A stretch of DNA of 64,000 nt. Origin: JBIYSM02 sp044759095 (lineage in GTDB: Bacteria > Bacillota > Bacilli > Brevibacillales > Brevibacillaceae). The notes under the pieces are model-generated. The model saw nothing but the letters and a program-made list of their open reading frames with translations. It made no database searches and was not told the origin of the DNA. Location of the stretch: positions 62,001-126,000 of the forward strand of contig NZ_JBIYSM020000001.1 in NCBI RefSeq assembly GCF_044759095.2, read 5' to 3'. How positions within the stretch are numbered: the first letter of the stretch is position 1; each line of letters opens with the position of its first letter. A program made the translations under genes and the position numbers. Positions 22,306 to 30,785 of the stretch are shown piece by piece.

Positions 22306-24804
22306 ATGGCAACAAAGGCCCAGAAACTTGCAAAGAAGAAAAACAGCTTGCTTCTGTTTGCCGTTTCATTTCTTGTCTTTTTGCTCCTGAGCGTTGTCGG
22401 CGGCTATTTTGCCCTGCTGTACGCCGGTGAGCAAATGATTGATATGAGGAAACTGGAAGACATCAAAAACGAGGCGTCGGTGATCTACGACAAAAACAAC
22501 GACGAAGTAGGCACTCTGAACGTCAGCGAGACTCGCGAATATATGCCGATCAGTCAAATGCCGAAGCATTTGATTGACGCCTTCATCGCAGTCGAAGACA
22601 AACGCTTCTTCGACCACAAGGGCGTCGATATCATCCGGGTGGCCGGAGCGATCGTCAATGATATCAGAAAAGGCACACTTGCCGAAGGCGGCAGTACGAT
22701 CACGCAACAGCTGGCGCGAAACGTATTCCTCTCCCAAGAGCAGACCTTTTGGCGTAAGACCAAAGAGATCAGCATCGCGATCGGCCTGGAGCGCAAGTTT
22801 TCCAAGGACCAAATCATGGAGATGTACCTGAACAAGGTATACCTGGGGAAAGGGAAATTCGGCGTGGAGGCGGCCGCACAGTACTACTTTGGCAAATCGG
22901 TTACCGATAAAAACTTTACCGTGGCGGAGTCAGCTGCTCTGGCTGCCATTCCGAAGGCGCCGACCTACTACTCGCCGTTTGGCGATCCAGAGAAGGCGAA
23001 GGAACGGCGCGATACCATCTTGCGACTGATGTACGAACAGGGCTTCATTACCCTGGAGCAAAAAGAACAGGCGCAGAAAGAACCGATGCCGGAACGCAAG
23101 ACAGAAGAGAAGGCCGGCATGAAAAAAGGCTACGAGGCCTATGTAGACTACGTTGTACGGGAAGTGGAAGAGAAGTTTAAGATTTCCGAGGACGAACTGT
23201 ACCGGGGAGGCTGGGAGATTTATACTTCCCTTGATCCGAAGATGCAGGATGCCATGATTCGCGCCTACGAGAACCCGAAAAATTTTCCGAAAGACGGCGC
23301 GAAGCGGTCCGTGGAGTCCGCGATGATTGTCGTCGACGCGAAAAACGGGGGAATCGCCGCGATGATGGGCGGACGCAACTATCAGCGAAAGGGCTGGAAC
23401 CTGGCTGTAGACATGCGCCGGCAACCGGGCTCGACGTTAAAACCGCTGGCTGTGTACGCCCCGGCACTGGACACGAGGGACGATTTGAACATCCACTCGT
23501 CATTGAGCAACCAGCGGCAGAGCTTTAACGGCTACAAGCCGACCAACTACGATGGCGTATACAGCGACAGTGTCGATCTTTCCCGTGCCTTGATCAAGTC
23601 CATGAACGTTCCGGCCGTCTGGCTGTTGAACGAAATCGGCGTGGAAACAGGGGTGGAATACCTCAAGAAGTTCGGGATCACACTGGAGCCGCAAGACCGA
23701 AACCTGGCCATCGCTCTGGGCGGATTGTACAAGGGAACGTCGCCGCTTGAAATGGCTCAGGCATACACTGCCTTCCCGAACGGCGGTGTTGTCTCCAAGG
23801 CTCACGCGGTGGTGAAGCTGAAAAATCAGCGCATGGGCTATGAGCAATCGGCAGAACCAAAGCAGGATCGAGTACTCAAGCCGCAGACGGCATGGGACAT
23901 CCATACGGTTCTGGAGCGTGCTGTCAACGAAGGAACAGGGAAAGCAGCGCGGATCAAAGGCCGCCATGTAGCGGGTAAAACCGGTACGACCCAGTCCGCA
24001 ATCGGCGACAGCAGTGTCAACAAGGACGCCTGGTTTGTGGGCTATACGCCGGAATACGTCTCTGCGGTCTGGATGGGCTTCGACCAAGAGGACAATCAGC
24101 ACCTGATGCGTCAGGGCAGCAGCATGACGGCGAAATTGTTTGCCACGGTTTTAAGCGAGGGGCTCAGGGGCGTGAAAGCGAAAGACTTCGAACGTCCGGA
24201 TGGCGTGAAGGAAGTAGAAAAGCCGATTGAGTTCACTCCTCTTCAACTGGCTGCAGACCTGACGCTGGACAACGGGCAAATGAAAGTCGTCCTCAGCTGG
24301 ATCGGCGGCAGTACAGAGGGGAAATTCTCCTATGATCTCTATCGTTTTGTAGACAGTGTGGAGTCGAAGCAGCTGATCGCTTCCGGTTTGACGGAAATGT
24401 CCTACGTTGATACGGTGAATGAGCCCAATCTCTACAAGTACATCGTCGTTCCTCGAGATGAGAACGGCACAGAGGGGCCTCCGTCCAACGTAGCTGAAAT
24501 CAGCATGACACAGCTGGAAAACCTGCTGCAGCAGGGTGAACTGCATAACGACGAGAACCTTCAGGAGGGTGAGGTCCCGATTGAGGGCGAAGAGAGCGGC
24601 CAGGATGGCGGCATTCAGGACGGTCAAGACGGCGGCAGTGATCAAGAGAACGGCGGCACTCCGGAACAGCCCGATCCGGGCACACCGGTGGACGGCGGCA
24701 ATGGACAGCCGACTGACAACACACCGATCCTGCCTCCTGACATTGAACTCCCTCCGCAGCCTGGGAAGGGAGTTCATCCTCCGTCAAACGGTACGAACGG
24801 ATGA
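22306..24804 (+). CDS. ponA: Class A penicillin-binding protein 1A/1B (transglycosylase/transpeptidase)
   Basis: 832 residues from the ATG at 22306 behind CCAGGAGGTACCCA. A cytoplasmic basic start is followed by a membrane helix (about 14-40). The GT51 transglycosylase domain has EDKRFFDHKG, with catalytic Glu97, and GGSTITQQLARN. The transpeptidase domain has SxxK in QPGSTLKPL, SxN in KSMNVPAVW, and KTG in AGKTGTTQSA. A fibronectin-like domain and a Gly/Asp/Glu-rich tail (QDGGIQDGQDGGSDQ) end the protein. It polymerises and cross-links peptidoglycan outside the membrane. The B. subtilis homologue is longer (about 914). recU, its usual neighbour, is not adjacent. Confidence 0.95.
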   Translation: MATKAQKLAKKKNSLLLFAVSFLVFLLLSVVGGYFALLYAGEQMIDMRKLEDIKNEASVIYDKNNDEVGTLNVSETREYMPISQMPKHLIDAFIAVEDKRFFDHKGVDIIRVAGAIVNDIRKGTLAEGGSTITQQLARNVFLSQEQTFWRKTKEISIAIGLERKFSKDQIMEMYLNKVYLGKGKFGVEAAAQYYFGKSVTDKNFTVAESAALAAIPKAPTYYSPFGDPEKAKERRDTILRLMYEQGFITLEQKEQAQKEPMPERKTEEKAGMKKGYEAYVDYVVREVEEKFKISEDELYRGGWEIYTSLDPKMQDAMIRAYENPKNFPKDGAKRSVESAMIVVDAKNGGIAAMMGGRNYQRKGWNLAVDMRRQPGSTLKPLAVYAPALDTRDDLNIHSSLSNQRQSFNGYKPTNYDGVYSDSVDLSRALIKSMNVPAVWLLNEIGVETGVEYLKKFGITLEPQDRNLAIALGGLYKGTSPLEMAQAYTAFPNGGVVSKAHAVVKLKNQRMGYEQSAEPKQDRVLKPQTAWDIHTVLERAVNEGTGKAARIKGRHVAGKTGTTQSAIGDSSVNKDAWFVGYTPEYVSAVWMGFDQEDNQHLMRQGSSMTAKLFATVLSEGLRGVKAKDFERPDGVKEVEKPIEFTPLQLAADLTLDNGQMKVVLSWIGGSTEGKFSYDLYRFVDSVESKQLIASGLTEMSYVDTVNEPNLYKYIVVPRDENGTEGPPSNVAEISMTQLENLLQQGELHNDENLQEGEVPIEGEESGQDGGIQDGQDGGSDQENGGTPEQPDPGTPVDGGNGQPTDNTPILPPDIELPPQPGKGVHPPSNGTNG

Positions 24805-24858
24805 CGGGTTTTCGGGAGAAATGGAAAGGTTTCAACTATTTTCACATTTCCGCCTGCG

Positions 24859-24867
24859 TGGTACAAT
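24859..24867 (+). promoter_or_regulatory. Extended -10 promoter before the YpoC-like gene
   Basis: TGGTACAAT (-10 TACAAT at 24862-24867), about 40 bases before the start codon. Confidence 0.45.
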
Positions 24868-24905
24868 AATCAGTAAATCGGGAGAGAAGACAGGAGGGAC
24901 TGTCT

Positions 24906-25256
24906 ATGACTAACTTTGCACAGATAGATTTAAAGGCTTTCTTTGAGGAAAAACTGCAACGCGCCAAAGTGAACTTTGAACGTGCTCTCGACTGTAAACA
25001 TACCGATTTCGATGATTTGTACCCATATATGAATGAGCAGCCCCAATTCTTTTGGTACAAACGCTACGTGGCCTGGTCCGAGCTTCTGACCGTTGTTAAG
25101 TTGGCGGAGGAGTTGGGAATCGATTGGACGTACTGGTTCAGTGAGCAGCAAGTCCAGTTTGTCCAGGGAAAAGTGCTGCAAGGGAAAGTGCTGGATCAAT
25201 GGTATCCGGAAGAAGATAATCGACACGAAGAAACCCTTAGCCATATGGAAGAATAG
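24906..25256 (+). CDS. YpoC-like hypothetical protein (116 aa)
   Basis: A soluble, aromatic-rich protein: YPYMNEQPQFFWYKRYVAW then LAEELGIDWTYWFSEQQVQF. Position directly after ponA and the W-rich helix suggest YpoC, the small Bacillales protein encoded beside ponA, but the similarity is from memory and weak. ATG behind CAGGAGGGACTGTCT. It has its own extended -10 promoter and a perfect terminator. Confidence 0.55.
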   Translation: MTNFAQIDLKAFFEEKLQRAKVNFERALDCKHTDFDDLYPYMNEQPQFFWYKRYVAWSELLTVVKLAEELGIDWTYWFSEQQVQFVQGKVLQGKVLDQWYPEEDNRHEETLSHMEE

Positions 25257-25262
25257 TCAGCA

Positions 25263-25297
25263 AAAAAACGTGTTCCTTCTTTGGGAACACGTTTTTT
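25263..25297 (+). terminator. Intrinsic terminator of the YpoC-like gene
   Basis: A perfect 14-bp stem: AAAAAACGTGTTCC (25263-25276) with GGAACACGTTTTTT (25284-25297). It works in either direction. Confidence 0.88.
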
Positions 25298-25313
25298 GTT
25301 GCCTGTTTTGATA

Positions 25314-25514
25314 GAAGAAGCCTGTTTCCAGATGGAGCGACTAGCGTAGCCCAACCTAGCGGAGAAACGCATTCGCGGGCATGAGGAGCGTCACTCTGAA
25401 TGAACTGCGGAGCGGCTACTGCATTGGCGCTCCCCCGCGAATGGTTGCGGAGCGGACAGTCTATGCATCCTTGAAGGGCGTAGACCGGAGCGAAGATCGG
25501 AAACAAGCTTCTTC
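25314..25514. repeat. 201-bp imperfect palindrome with terminal inverted repeats (MITE-like)
   Basis: The ends are inverted repeats: GAAGAAGCCTGTTTCC at 25314 against the complement of GGAAACAAGCTTCTTC ending at 25514, one mismatch in 16. Inside, CATTCGCGGG (about 25370-25379) pairs with CCCGCGAATG (about 25434-25443), and GGAGCG with CGCTCC just within. GGAGCG/CGCTCC motifs recur along both arms. No reading frame is convincing and no clear target duplication is seen. The element fills the gap between a terminator and the 3' end of a histidine kinase gene. Confidence 0.65.
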
Positions 25515-25570
25515 AGCTGCAGCCACTTTCTCGACACCCTGTAGCTAACCTACCTTGGTAAGCATTACTC

Positions 25571-27775
25571 CTATCTAGTGTTTACGAACACGGTTACCTT
25601 GAATAAATCACCATCGACTTCAATCTCTAAGCTGCCTTCATGAAGGTCAATAATCGATTTGGCAATGGCCAGGCCAAGTCCAGATCCCTCTGTATGGCGG
25701 GAGGTGTCGCCCCGTTTAAATCGTTCAAACAACTCCTCGATATTTTCTCCGAGCTCGTATTTCGTCACATTTTTAAAGGTGATGACGACTTGATTGGGGA
25801 TCGTTTTTACAGAAATATAGACTCTCGTATTTTCTAAGGAATACTTCAGGATATTTCCGATCAAGTTGTCGAACACTCGCCATAATTTTTGTCCATCGAC
25901 GAGGGCATAAACCGGCGTATCCGGAGTTGTTACGCGAAATTGCAACGAGGATTCGTCTATTCGATCGGCATATTCCGCAAGGGCCTGCTGCAGCAGTTGG
26001 ACGAGATCAACCTTTTCTTTCATCAGCTCCACGCTGCCGCTGGCCATTTTGGACGCTTCAAACAAGTCATCAATGAGAACTTTTAAGCGTTTCGATTTGC
26101 GGTCAATAATTTCGATATAGGAATTTCGCTCTTCCTCTGACAAGTGAGGCGTCTTCAGCAGCTCCGTGTACGTGATAATCGACGTCAACGGAGTGCGCAG
26201 GTCATGACTCACATTTGTAATCAACTCTGTTTTCAGCCGTTCGCTTTTGGCCTGTTCCTTCTGTGACGTTTTGACCCCATGCTTTAACAGGTTGATATTC
26301 CCGGCAAGAGTGGCTAAAGCGGATTTTCCTTTTACAGGCAAGTCGGGCTCCAAATTGCCGCGGGCGAGCTCGCTCGTATGCAAAACAATCTGATTGAAAT
26401 ATCCCGTACGTTTGACGATGAAAAACAGGATCGGCAGGGCAACCGCGGCAAGTCCGAGAGCATAGAGGGGCAAAAGAACGGGTTTCATCAATGCGACGAT
26501 CGACCCTGCACCAAAAACAAAGACAATCGATAACAAGATGAACACCTGCGTACCGATTCGCCGGATCAGGAAGGCTTGCTGGATCCCCTTGCAAGTCCTG
26601 TACAGGATACTTTTTTGCCACTCATCCCTAAGATTTGTTTCATCTTTGATACTTGTAAAAAGATATTTCCCCTGGACAAGGGTGAGCGCAATGAAAACGG
26701 CGGTGATCCCCAAATCAAACAGGATTTCCGAGAGATAATCATACATGAATTCATGAAGGGGAAAGGGATGATTCCTCACCAGCTTAAAAAGGGTTAACAA
26801 ACCGCTGAATGCCAGAATTCCCGCTCTTACATCGAGGGGCACCCGGTTGTAGTAGGACTGCCAACTCTTTGGTGCGATGATTTGGACGACGGGAATCTTT
26901 TTCAGCAGATAAAGGCTGATGAGAAAAGCAGTGATCCCGCTGACGGTGTACAGATAAAAGACCTTTTGTTGATGTTGAAAGTCGTAATAGTCGGGCAAAA
27001 CCGCCCCTGCAGCAACCGCTGACTTCGGCACGGCAATCTGACCTTCAAAGATACCTGCTTTTCTGGCGGATAGCAAATGATCCAGATACGAAGAACGTCC
27101 TTCTGTTGAAAGATAGCCGAACGCAGATGATGGATAGGTGCGAATAAAGGCCATATCTTTCGGGTTGATCACCTGATCTTTGGAATCACCCTGGGTTGTA
27201 TTTACATTCGTATATACCTTTCCGGTTTCGGTATCCTTTACATAATAGAGAAATACCCCTTTGTATTTCACAAAATCCGCCCGTTGGAATTCCATCTCCC
27301 GATAATAGTCGTCAATTTTCTGTTCTTTTTCTTTGACGATCTTGGCTCGGACGTGCTCGTCGCTTTGAAAATTCATGGTAATATCTTCAATTTTCCTGTC
27401 CCGTTCTGCGATATAGGCGTTCGCAACTTCCTGGTTCCTTTCGGCTCGCGCTTGCTGAATTTTGTCTTCATATTGAGCTTTAATATTGGAAATCTGCTCT
27501 GCCAGGTCTCCATACCGATAACGGTGCTCTTCAATTTCTTCAGCCGTCACGGTAATCAACTTTTTGGCTTCTTCCTTCGGTATATAATTCCATTCAAACA
27601 CGCTTACCAGATCGATAAAATGCTGCAGCTGACCTTCAAATTGATCGGTCTGAAAATAATCCTTTTGGATATAGTCCCTTCCATGAACGAACCCCGTCAT
27701 GATGCCGCTCAGCCCATGGGAAAAGAGGAGCAGCCAAGCAACCAGCATCCATCTATTTTTCCATTTTGTATCCAA
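25571..27775 (-). CDS. Sensor histidine kinase with large extracellular coiled-coil sensor
   Basis: 734 residues. One N-terminal helix (about 10-28) is followed by an extracellular region of some 240 residues with a long charged coiled coil (IKAQYEDKIQQARAERNQEV onward). Then come several membrane helices (about 275-300, 330-400, 430-470), a HAMP-like linker (TSELARGNLEPDL) and the kinase core. The H-box is SHDLRTPLTS with His524, the N-box is DNLIGNILKYS, the F-box is LFERFKRGD, and the G2-box is GSGLGLAIAKS. It should phosphorylate the response regulator encoded just upstream, whose gene it overlaps by 23 bases. TTG start without a clear ribosome binding site, so coupled. The signal is unknown. 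Confidence 0.88.
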   Translation of the reverse strand: MDTKWKNRWMLVAWLLLFSHGLSGIMTGFVHGRDYIQKDYFQTDQFEGQLQHFIDLVSVFEWNYIPKEEAKKLITVTAEEIEEHRYRYGDLAEQISNIKAQYEDKIQQARAERNQEVANAYIAERDRKIEDITMNFQSDEHVRAKIVKEKEQKIDDYYREMEFQRADFVKYKGVFLYYVKDTETGKVYTNVNTTQGDSKDQVINPKDMAFIRTYPSSAFGYLSTEGRSSYLDHLLSARKAGIFEGQIAVPKSAVAAGAVLPDYYDFQHQQKVFYLYTVSGITAFLISLYLLKKIPVVQIIAPKSWQSYYNRVPLDVRAGILAFSGLLTLFKLVRNHPFPLHEFMYDYLSEILFDLGITAVFIALTLVQGKYLFTSIKDETNLRDEWQKSILYRTCKGIQQAFLIRRIGTQVFILLSIVFVFGAGSIVALMKPVLLPLYALGLAAVALPILFFIVKRTGYFNQIVLHTSELARGNLEPDLPVKGKSALATLAGNINLLKHGVKTSQKEQAKSERLKTELITNVSHDLRTPLTSIITYTELLKTPHLSEEERNSYIEIIDRKSKRLKVLIDDLFEASKMASGSVELMKEKVDLVQLLQQALAEYADRIDESSLQFRVTTPDTPVYALVDGQKLWRVFDNLIGNILKYSLENTRVYISVKTIPNQVVITFKNVTKYELGENIEELFERFKRGDTSRHTEGSGLGLAIAKSIIDLHEGSLEIEVDGDLFKVTVFVNTR

Positions 27776-28445
27776 TTCCCCATACCACCTTTACATATCT
27801 CGGATTCTTTGGATCAATCTCAATTTTTTCGCGAATTTTGCGAATATGGACTGCTACCGTGTTTTCCGCGTTATAGCCGGGCTCTTTCCATACGCGCTCG
27901 TAAATTTCGTGAATTGAAAACACTCGGCCTGCGTTCTTCATTAATAATTCCACGATTTTGTACTCAATCGGGGTTAACTTGACAACCTCCCCGTGAAGAG
28001 TAACCTGTTTGGCTGATTCATGTAAAGAAAGACCATTCAAATGGATCACTTTTTCTGCCCCTTCATAGGTCCCCAACGTCACATACCTTCTTAGCTGGGA
28101 TTTCACGCGAGCAATCAATTCCAACGGATGAAACGGCTTCGTGACATAATCATCCGCACCAATCTGAAGACCTAATATCTTGTCTGTCTCCTCACTTTTG
28201 GCACTCAAGATGATGATGGGAATGTTTTTTTCCTCACGTATCTTCATTGTGGCCGCGATCCCGTCGAGTCGTGGCATCATAATATCTAACACGATGAGAT
28301 GAATGTCATGCTCATGCAATTTTTCAATCGCTTCGATGCCGTCATTGGCTTTTATGACTTTGATTCCATCATTTTTGAGATAGATTTCGATCGCATCGCG
28401 GATTTCTTTTTCGTCATCGACAACTAATACTGTGTAAGGATTCAT
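27753..28445 (-). CDS. OmpR/PhoB-type response regulator
   Basis: 230 residues. The receiver domain has the acidic pocket DDE (10-12), phospho-acceptor Asp54 in LDIMMPRLDG, and Lys in YVTKPFHP. The C-terminal winged helix has LTPIEYKIVELLMKN, NTVAVHIRKIREKIE and YVKVVWGIGYKME. It should be activated by the adjacent kinase and bind direct repeats upstream of target genes. ATG with AGGAGGGAGAGAAC in front. Three TCTTAAGA boxes lie 60-100 bases upstream, overlapping the likely -35, and could be its own binding sites. Confidence 0.92.
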   Translation of the reverse strand: MNPYTVLVVDDEKEIRDAIEIYLKNDGIKVIKANDGIEAIEKLHEHDIHLIVLDIMMPRLDGIAATMKIREEKNIPIIILSAKSEETDKILGLQIGADDYVTKPFHPLELIARVKSQLRRYVTLGTYEGAEKVIHLNGLSLHESAKQVTLHGEVVKLTPIEYKIVELLMKNAGRVFSIHEIYERVWKEPGYNAENTVAVHIRKIREKIEIDPKNPRYVKVVWGIGYKMEK

Positions 28446-28491
28446 GTTCTCTCCCTCCTTTCAAAAGGATAGCTTGATTGATATGTTCTAC

Positions 28492-28547
28492 ATTGTAAAC
28501 GGCCTTTCTTAAGATCAAGCAAGAATAAATCTTAAGACTTTCTTAAG
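28492..28547 (-). promoter_or_regulatory. Promoter and candidate operator of the two-component operon
   Basis: On the minus strand, -10 TACAAT (28492-28497) and -35-like TTGATC (28513-28518), 15 bases apart. Three CTTAAG palindromes lie at 28508-28513, 28531-28536 and 28542-28547, spaced 23 and 11 bases, about two turns and one turn of DNA. This is the spacing expected for stacked OmpR-type dimers, so autoregulation is likely. Confidence 0.5.
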
Positions 28548-28630
28548 AACAGCAGAATGATTATGAAATAGTATATCATCGCGAAATCCATGATTGATCT
28601 ATCGGTGTTTACCAGTTCGTCTGTGAGACA

Positions 28631-28667
28631 AAAAAAAAGCACTCCCAAAAGGTTTTGGCAAGTGCTT
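28631..28667 (-). terminator. Orphan intrinsic terminator (minus strand)
   Basis: Read on the minus strand, AAGCACT and AGTGCTT close a stem that also pairs CCAAAA with TTTTGG, followed by ten T's. No minus-strand gene lies upstream, so it ends an unknown transcript or an attenuated leader of the two-component operon. Confidence 0.7.
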
Positions 28668-29111
28668 GGGTATATCAGAGAGGGAGTAGGTTTCGCCCGT
28701 TGGCCCCGACGCAGAGCGCTTTTAAACAGTGCTCTTGGTATTATCCCCTTACGGTAGAAAGTGAAAAAAGAGTTCATGATATCATGGATTCATCACTGTT
28801 GGCCGGAGGGGACTTTTTATGCCACCAAAGAAAGGGCAGTGATTTACAATCTAACGGTTTCGCCGTGATTTCTTGCTCGTGCTAGGGATACTTGTTCCCC
28901 ACAGCTGAAGTCCTAAAAATGGAAGAAACCTTTATCAAGCGTCATAGTCGGGATCGAATCACAAACAAGGCGGCATTGCTGATAGTCTCCCCTTTTCAGA
29001 CGTAAAGATGATTAGAATGTTTAGAATGGATGATTAAATATTAAACCATACAAATGAAGAAATTGTTTATATTGTATTACAAATCAGAAAATAAAGGGGG
29101 AAAACAGTTTC

Positions 29112-30719
29112 ATGTTGAGAAGATCATTTATGGCTCTGCTGGCCTTTTTGCTGCTGTTAACAGCCGCATGTTCCAGCGAAAAGCCGAGTTCCGGGAATGA
29201 ATCATCCGGTGGACAAGCCAAAAATGGCGGAGAGGTAACCTTTGCGCTGCCGGCTGACATCGTTTCCCTAGACCCTGCTTTTTCTTATGATTTCACCACA
29301 AACCCTGTGGTCAATCAAATTACCGAAGGACTTCTAAAATTCGATCAAAACTCCAAACTGGTGCCGAATCTGGCGGAAAGTTGGGAAAATCCCGATCCGA
29401 CTACGTATATTTACCACATCCGCAAAGGCGTCAAGTTTCAGGATGGAACACCGATGACAGTGGATGATGTCATTTTCTCGATGGAACGAACGAGAGACCC
29501 GAAAACGGCATCTTATCTGGGATGGATGTATGGAAACGTAGATAAAATTGAAAAGGTGGATGACAACACCGTCAAAGTTACTCTGAAAAAACCGGACGCC
29601 CTTTGGCGCTATGTTGTGGCAACAACGGCAGGACATATCATTAGCAAAAGTTATTACGAGAAGCACAAGGACACGTTTGGCAAACCGGACGGCGGAGTGA
29701 TGGGCACCGGACCGTTCAAATACGTAAGTTGGCAAACGGGTTCTACAATCGAACTGGCGAAGAATGAATACTACTGGGACAAGTCCGGCGGTCCCTATCT
29801 GGACAAAGTAGTGTTCAAAGTCCTTCCGGAAGGGACAACACGTGTAACCGGCTTAAAAACGGGGCAGATCACCGGTATGATTAATGTTCCCCTGGACTTG
29901 CTGCCGGTAGTCGAAGGCATGGACAATGTAAACATTCAGTACGCTGACAGCTTTTTGAACGACTTTATCGCTTTTAACACCCAAAAGAAACCGTTTGACG
30001 ATCCCAACGTGCGCAAAGCGATGAACTATGCGCTTGACAAGAAAAAGATTTTGACGGAAATCGTTAAAACAGCCGGTAACGAGGCCAAAGCTGTTCCGGT
30101 CGGACCCGCCATCTGGTTGTTCAACCGGGATAAATGGGAAGCGGCGTACAAAGAGCTGCCTGACTATGCCTTTGACTTGGAAAAGGCGAAAGAATATTTA
30201 GCCAAATCAAGCGTTCCGAATGGCTTCCATGCAAAGATTTTGACGGACAATGAGACGATTCGGATCAATGCTGCACTAGCCCTGCAAGCAGCCGTTAAAC
30301 CACTTGGCATTGATTTGGAAATTGAAAAAGTGACAGGTGAAGAACTCAATACACGAGCGTTTAGCGGGGCGCGGGATTACGATATCATCGTCAATGCCTG
30401 GGGTTCTGATTTCCCTGATCCGGTCGGCAACCTGACGCCGGTATTCCATTCCAGCAACGCCGGCGATGGCGGTTCCAACTTCGGCAACTATAAAAATCCG
30501 AAAGTGGACGCCTTGCTGGATCAGCAGATCACCTTAACCGACGATACCAAGCGTTCCGAATTGATGATTGAAGCCATGAAAATCATCGCTGAGGATTCAC
30601 CGTGGATCATGATTGACCATCCGAAACAAATATTGGCTGCAAGCAAAAATTTAGAAGGTTATACGATTACGCCTCTGTGGTACTGGGATGCATTTACCAA
30701 GAACATGAAGCTGAAATAA
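29112..30719 (+). CDS. Peptide/nickel-type ABC transporter substrate-binding lipoprotein (DppA/OppA family)
   Basis: 535 residues. The lipobox is LTAAC with Cys20, then a Ser/Gly-rich spacer and a family 5 solute-binding domain: GGEVTFALPADIVSLDPAFS at the start, LAESWENPDPTTYIYHIRKG and VKFQDGTPMTVDDV as the classical SBP_bac_5 motif, and MGTGPFKYVSW. It should bind a peptide or peptide-like ligand outside the membrane. ATG preceded by AAAGGGGGAAAACAG. First gene of an eleven-gene cluster; a hairpin after the stop may keep its mRNA level above that of the permeases. Confidence 0.9.
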   Translation: MLRRSFMALLAFLLLLTAACSSEKPSSGNESSGGQAKNGGEVTFALPADIVSLDPAFSYDFTTNPVVNQITEGLLKFDQNSKLVPNLAESWENPDPTTYIYHIRKGVKFQDGTPMTVDDVIFSMERTRDPKTASYLGWMYGNVDKIEKVDDNTVKVTLKKPDALWRYVVATTAGHIISKSYYEKHKDTFGKPDGGVMGTGPFKYVSWQTGSTIELAKNEYYWDKSGGPYLDKVVFKVLPEGTTRVTGLKTGQITGMINVPLDLLPVVEGMDNVNIQYADSFLNDFIAFNTQKKPFDDPNVRKAMNYALDKKKILTEIVKTAGNEAKAVPVGPAIWLFNRDKWEAAYKELPDYAFDLEKAKEYLAKSSVPNGFHAKILTDNETIRINAALALQAAVKPLGIDLEIEKVTGEELNTRAFSGARDYDIIVNAWGSDFPDPVGNLTPVFHSSNAGDGGSNFGNYKNPKVDALLDQQITLTDDTKRSELMIEAMKIIAEDSPWIMIDHPKQILAASKNLEGYTITPLWYWDAFTKNMKLK

Positions 30720-30734
30720 ACGTATTTTTTGGGC

Positions 30735-30758
30735 GAGGGGCAAACTTGTTTGTCCCTC
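30735..30758 (+). other. Intercistronic hairpin after the binding-protein gene
   Basis: GAGGGGCAAAC (30735-30745) pairs with GTTTGTCCCTC (30748-30758), one G-T pair, with a 2-base turn and no T-run behind it. A likely 3' mRNA stabiliser or partial terminator separating binding protein from permease expression. Confidence 0.6.
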
Positions 30759-30785
30759 CAACTTTCCTTTTATGAGGTGACGCAA

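Larger units (their letters stand above)
28446..29111. other. Long intergenic region between the two-component operon and the peptide transporter cluster
   Basis: 666 bases with no convincing gene. It holds the regulator promoter with CTTAAG boxes (28492-28547), an orphan minus-strand terminator at 28631-28667, and an AT-rich 100 bases just before the transporter lipoprotein gene. Between 28670 and 28950 I see no feature I can name; a minus-strand RNA ending at the orphan terminator is possible. Confidence 0.5.

Noticed and set aside
28655..28885. Plus-strand short open frame in the regulator/transporter gap
   Set aside because: No ribosome binding site or motif; composition does not look coding.
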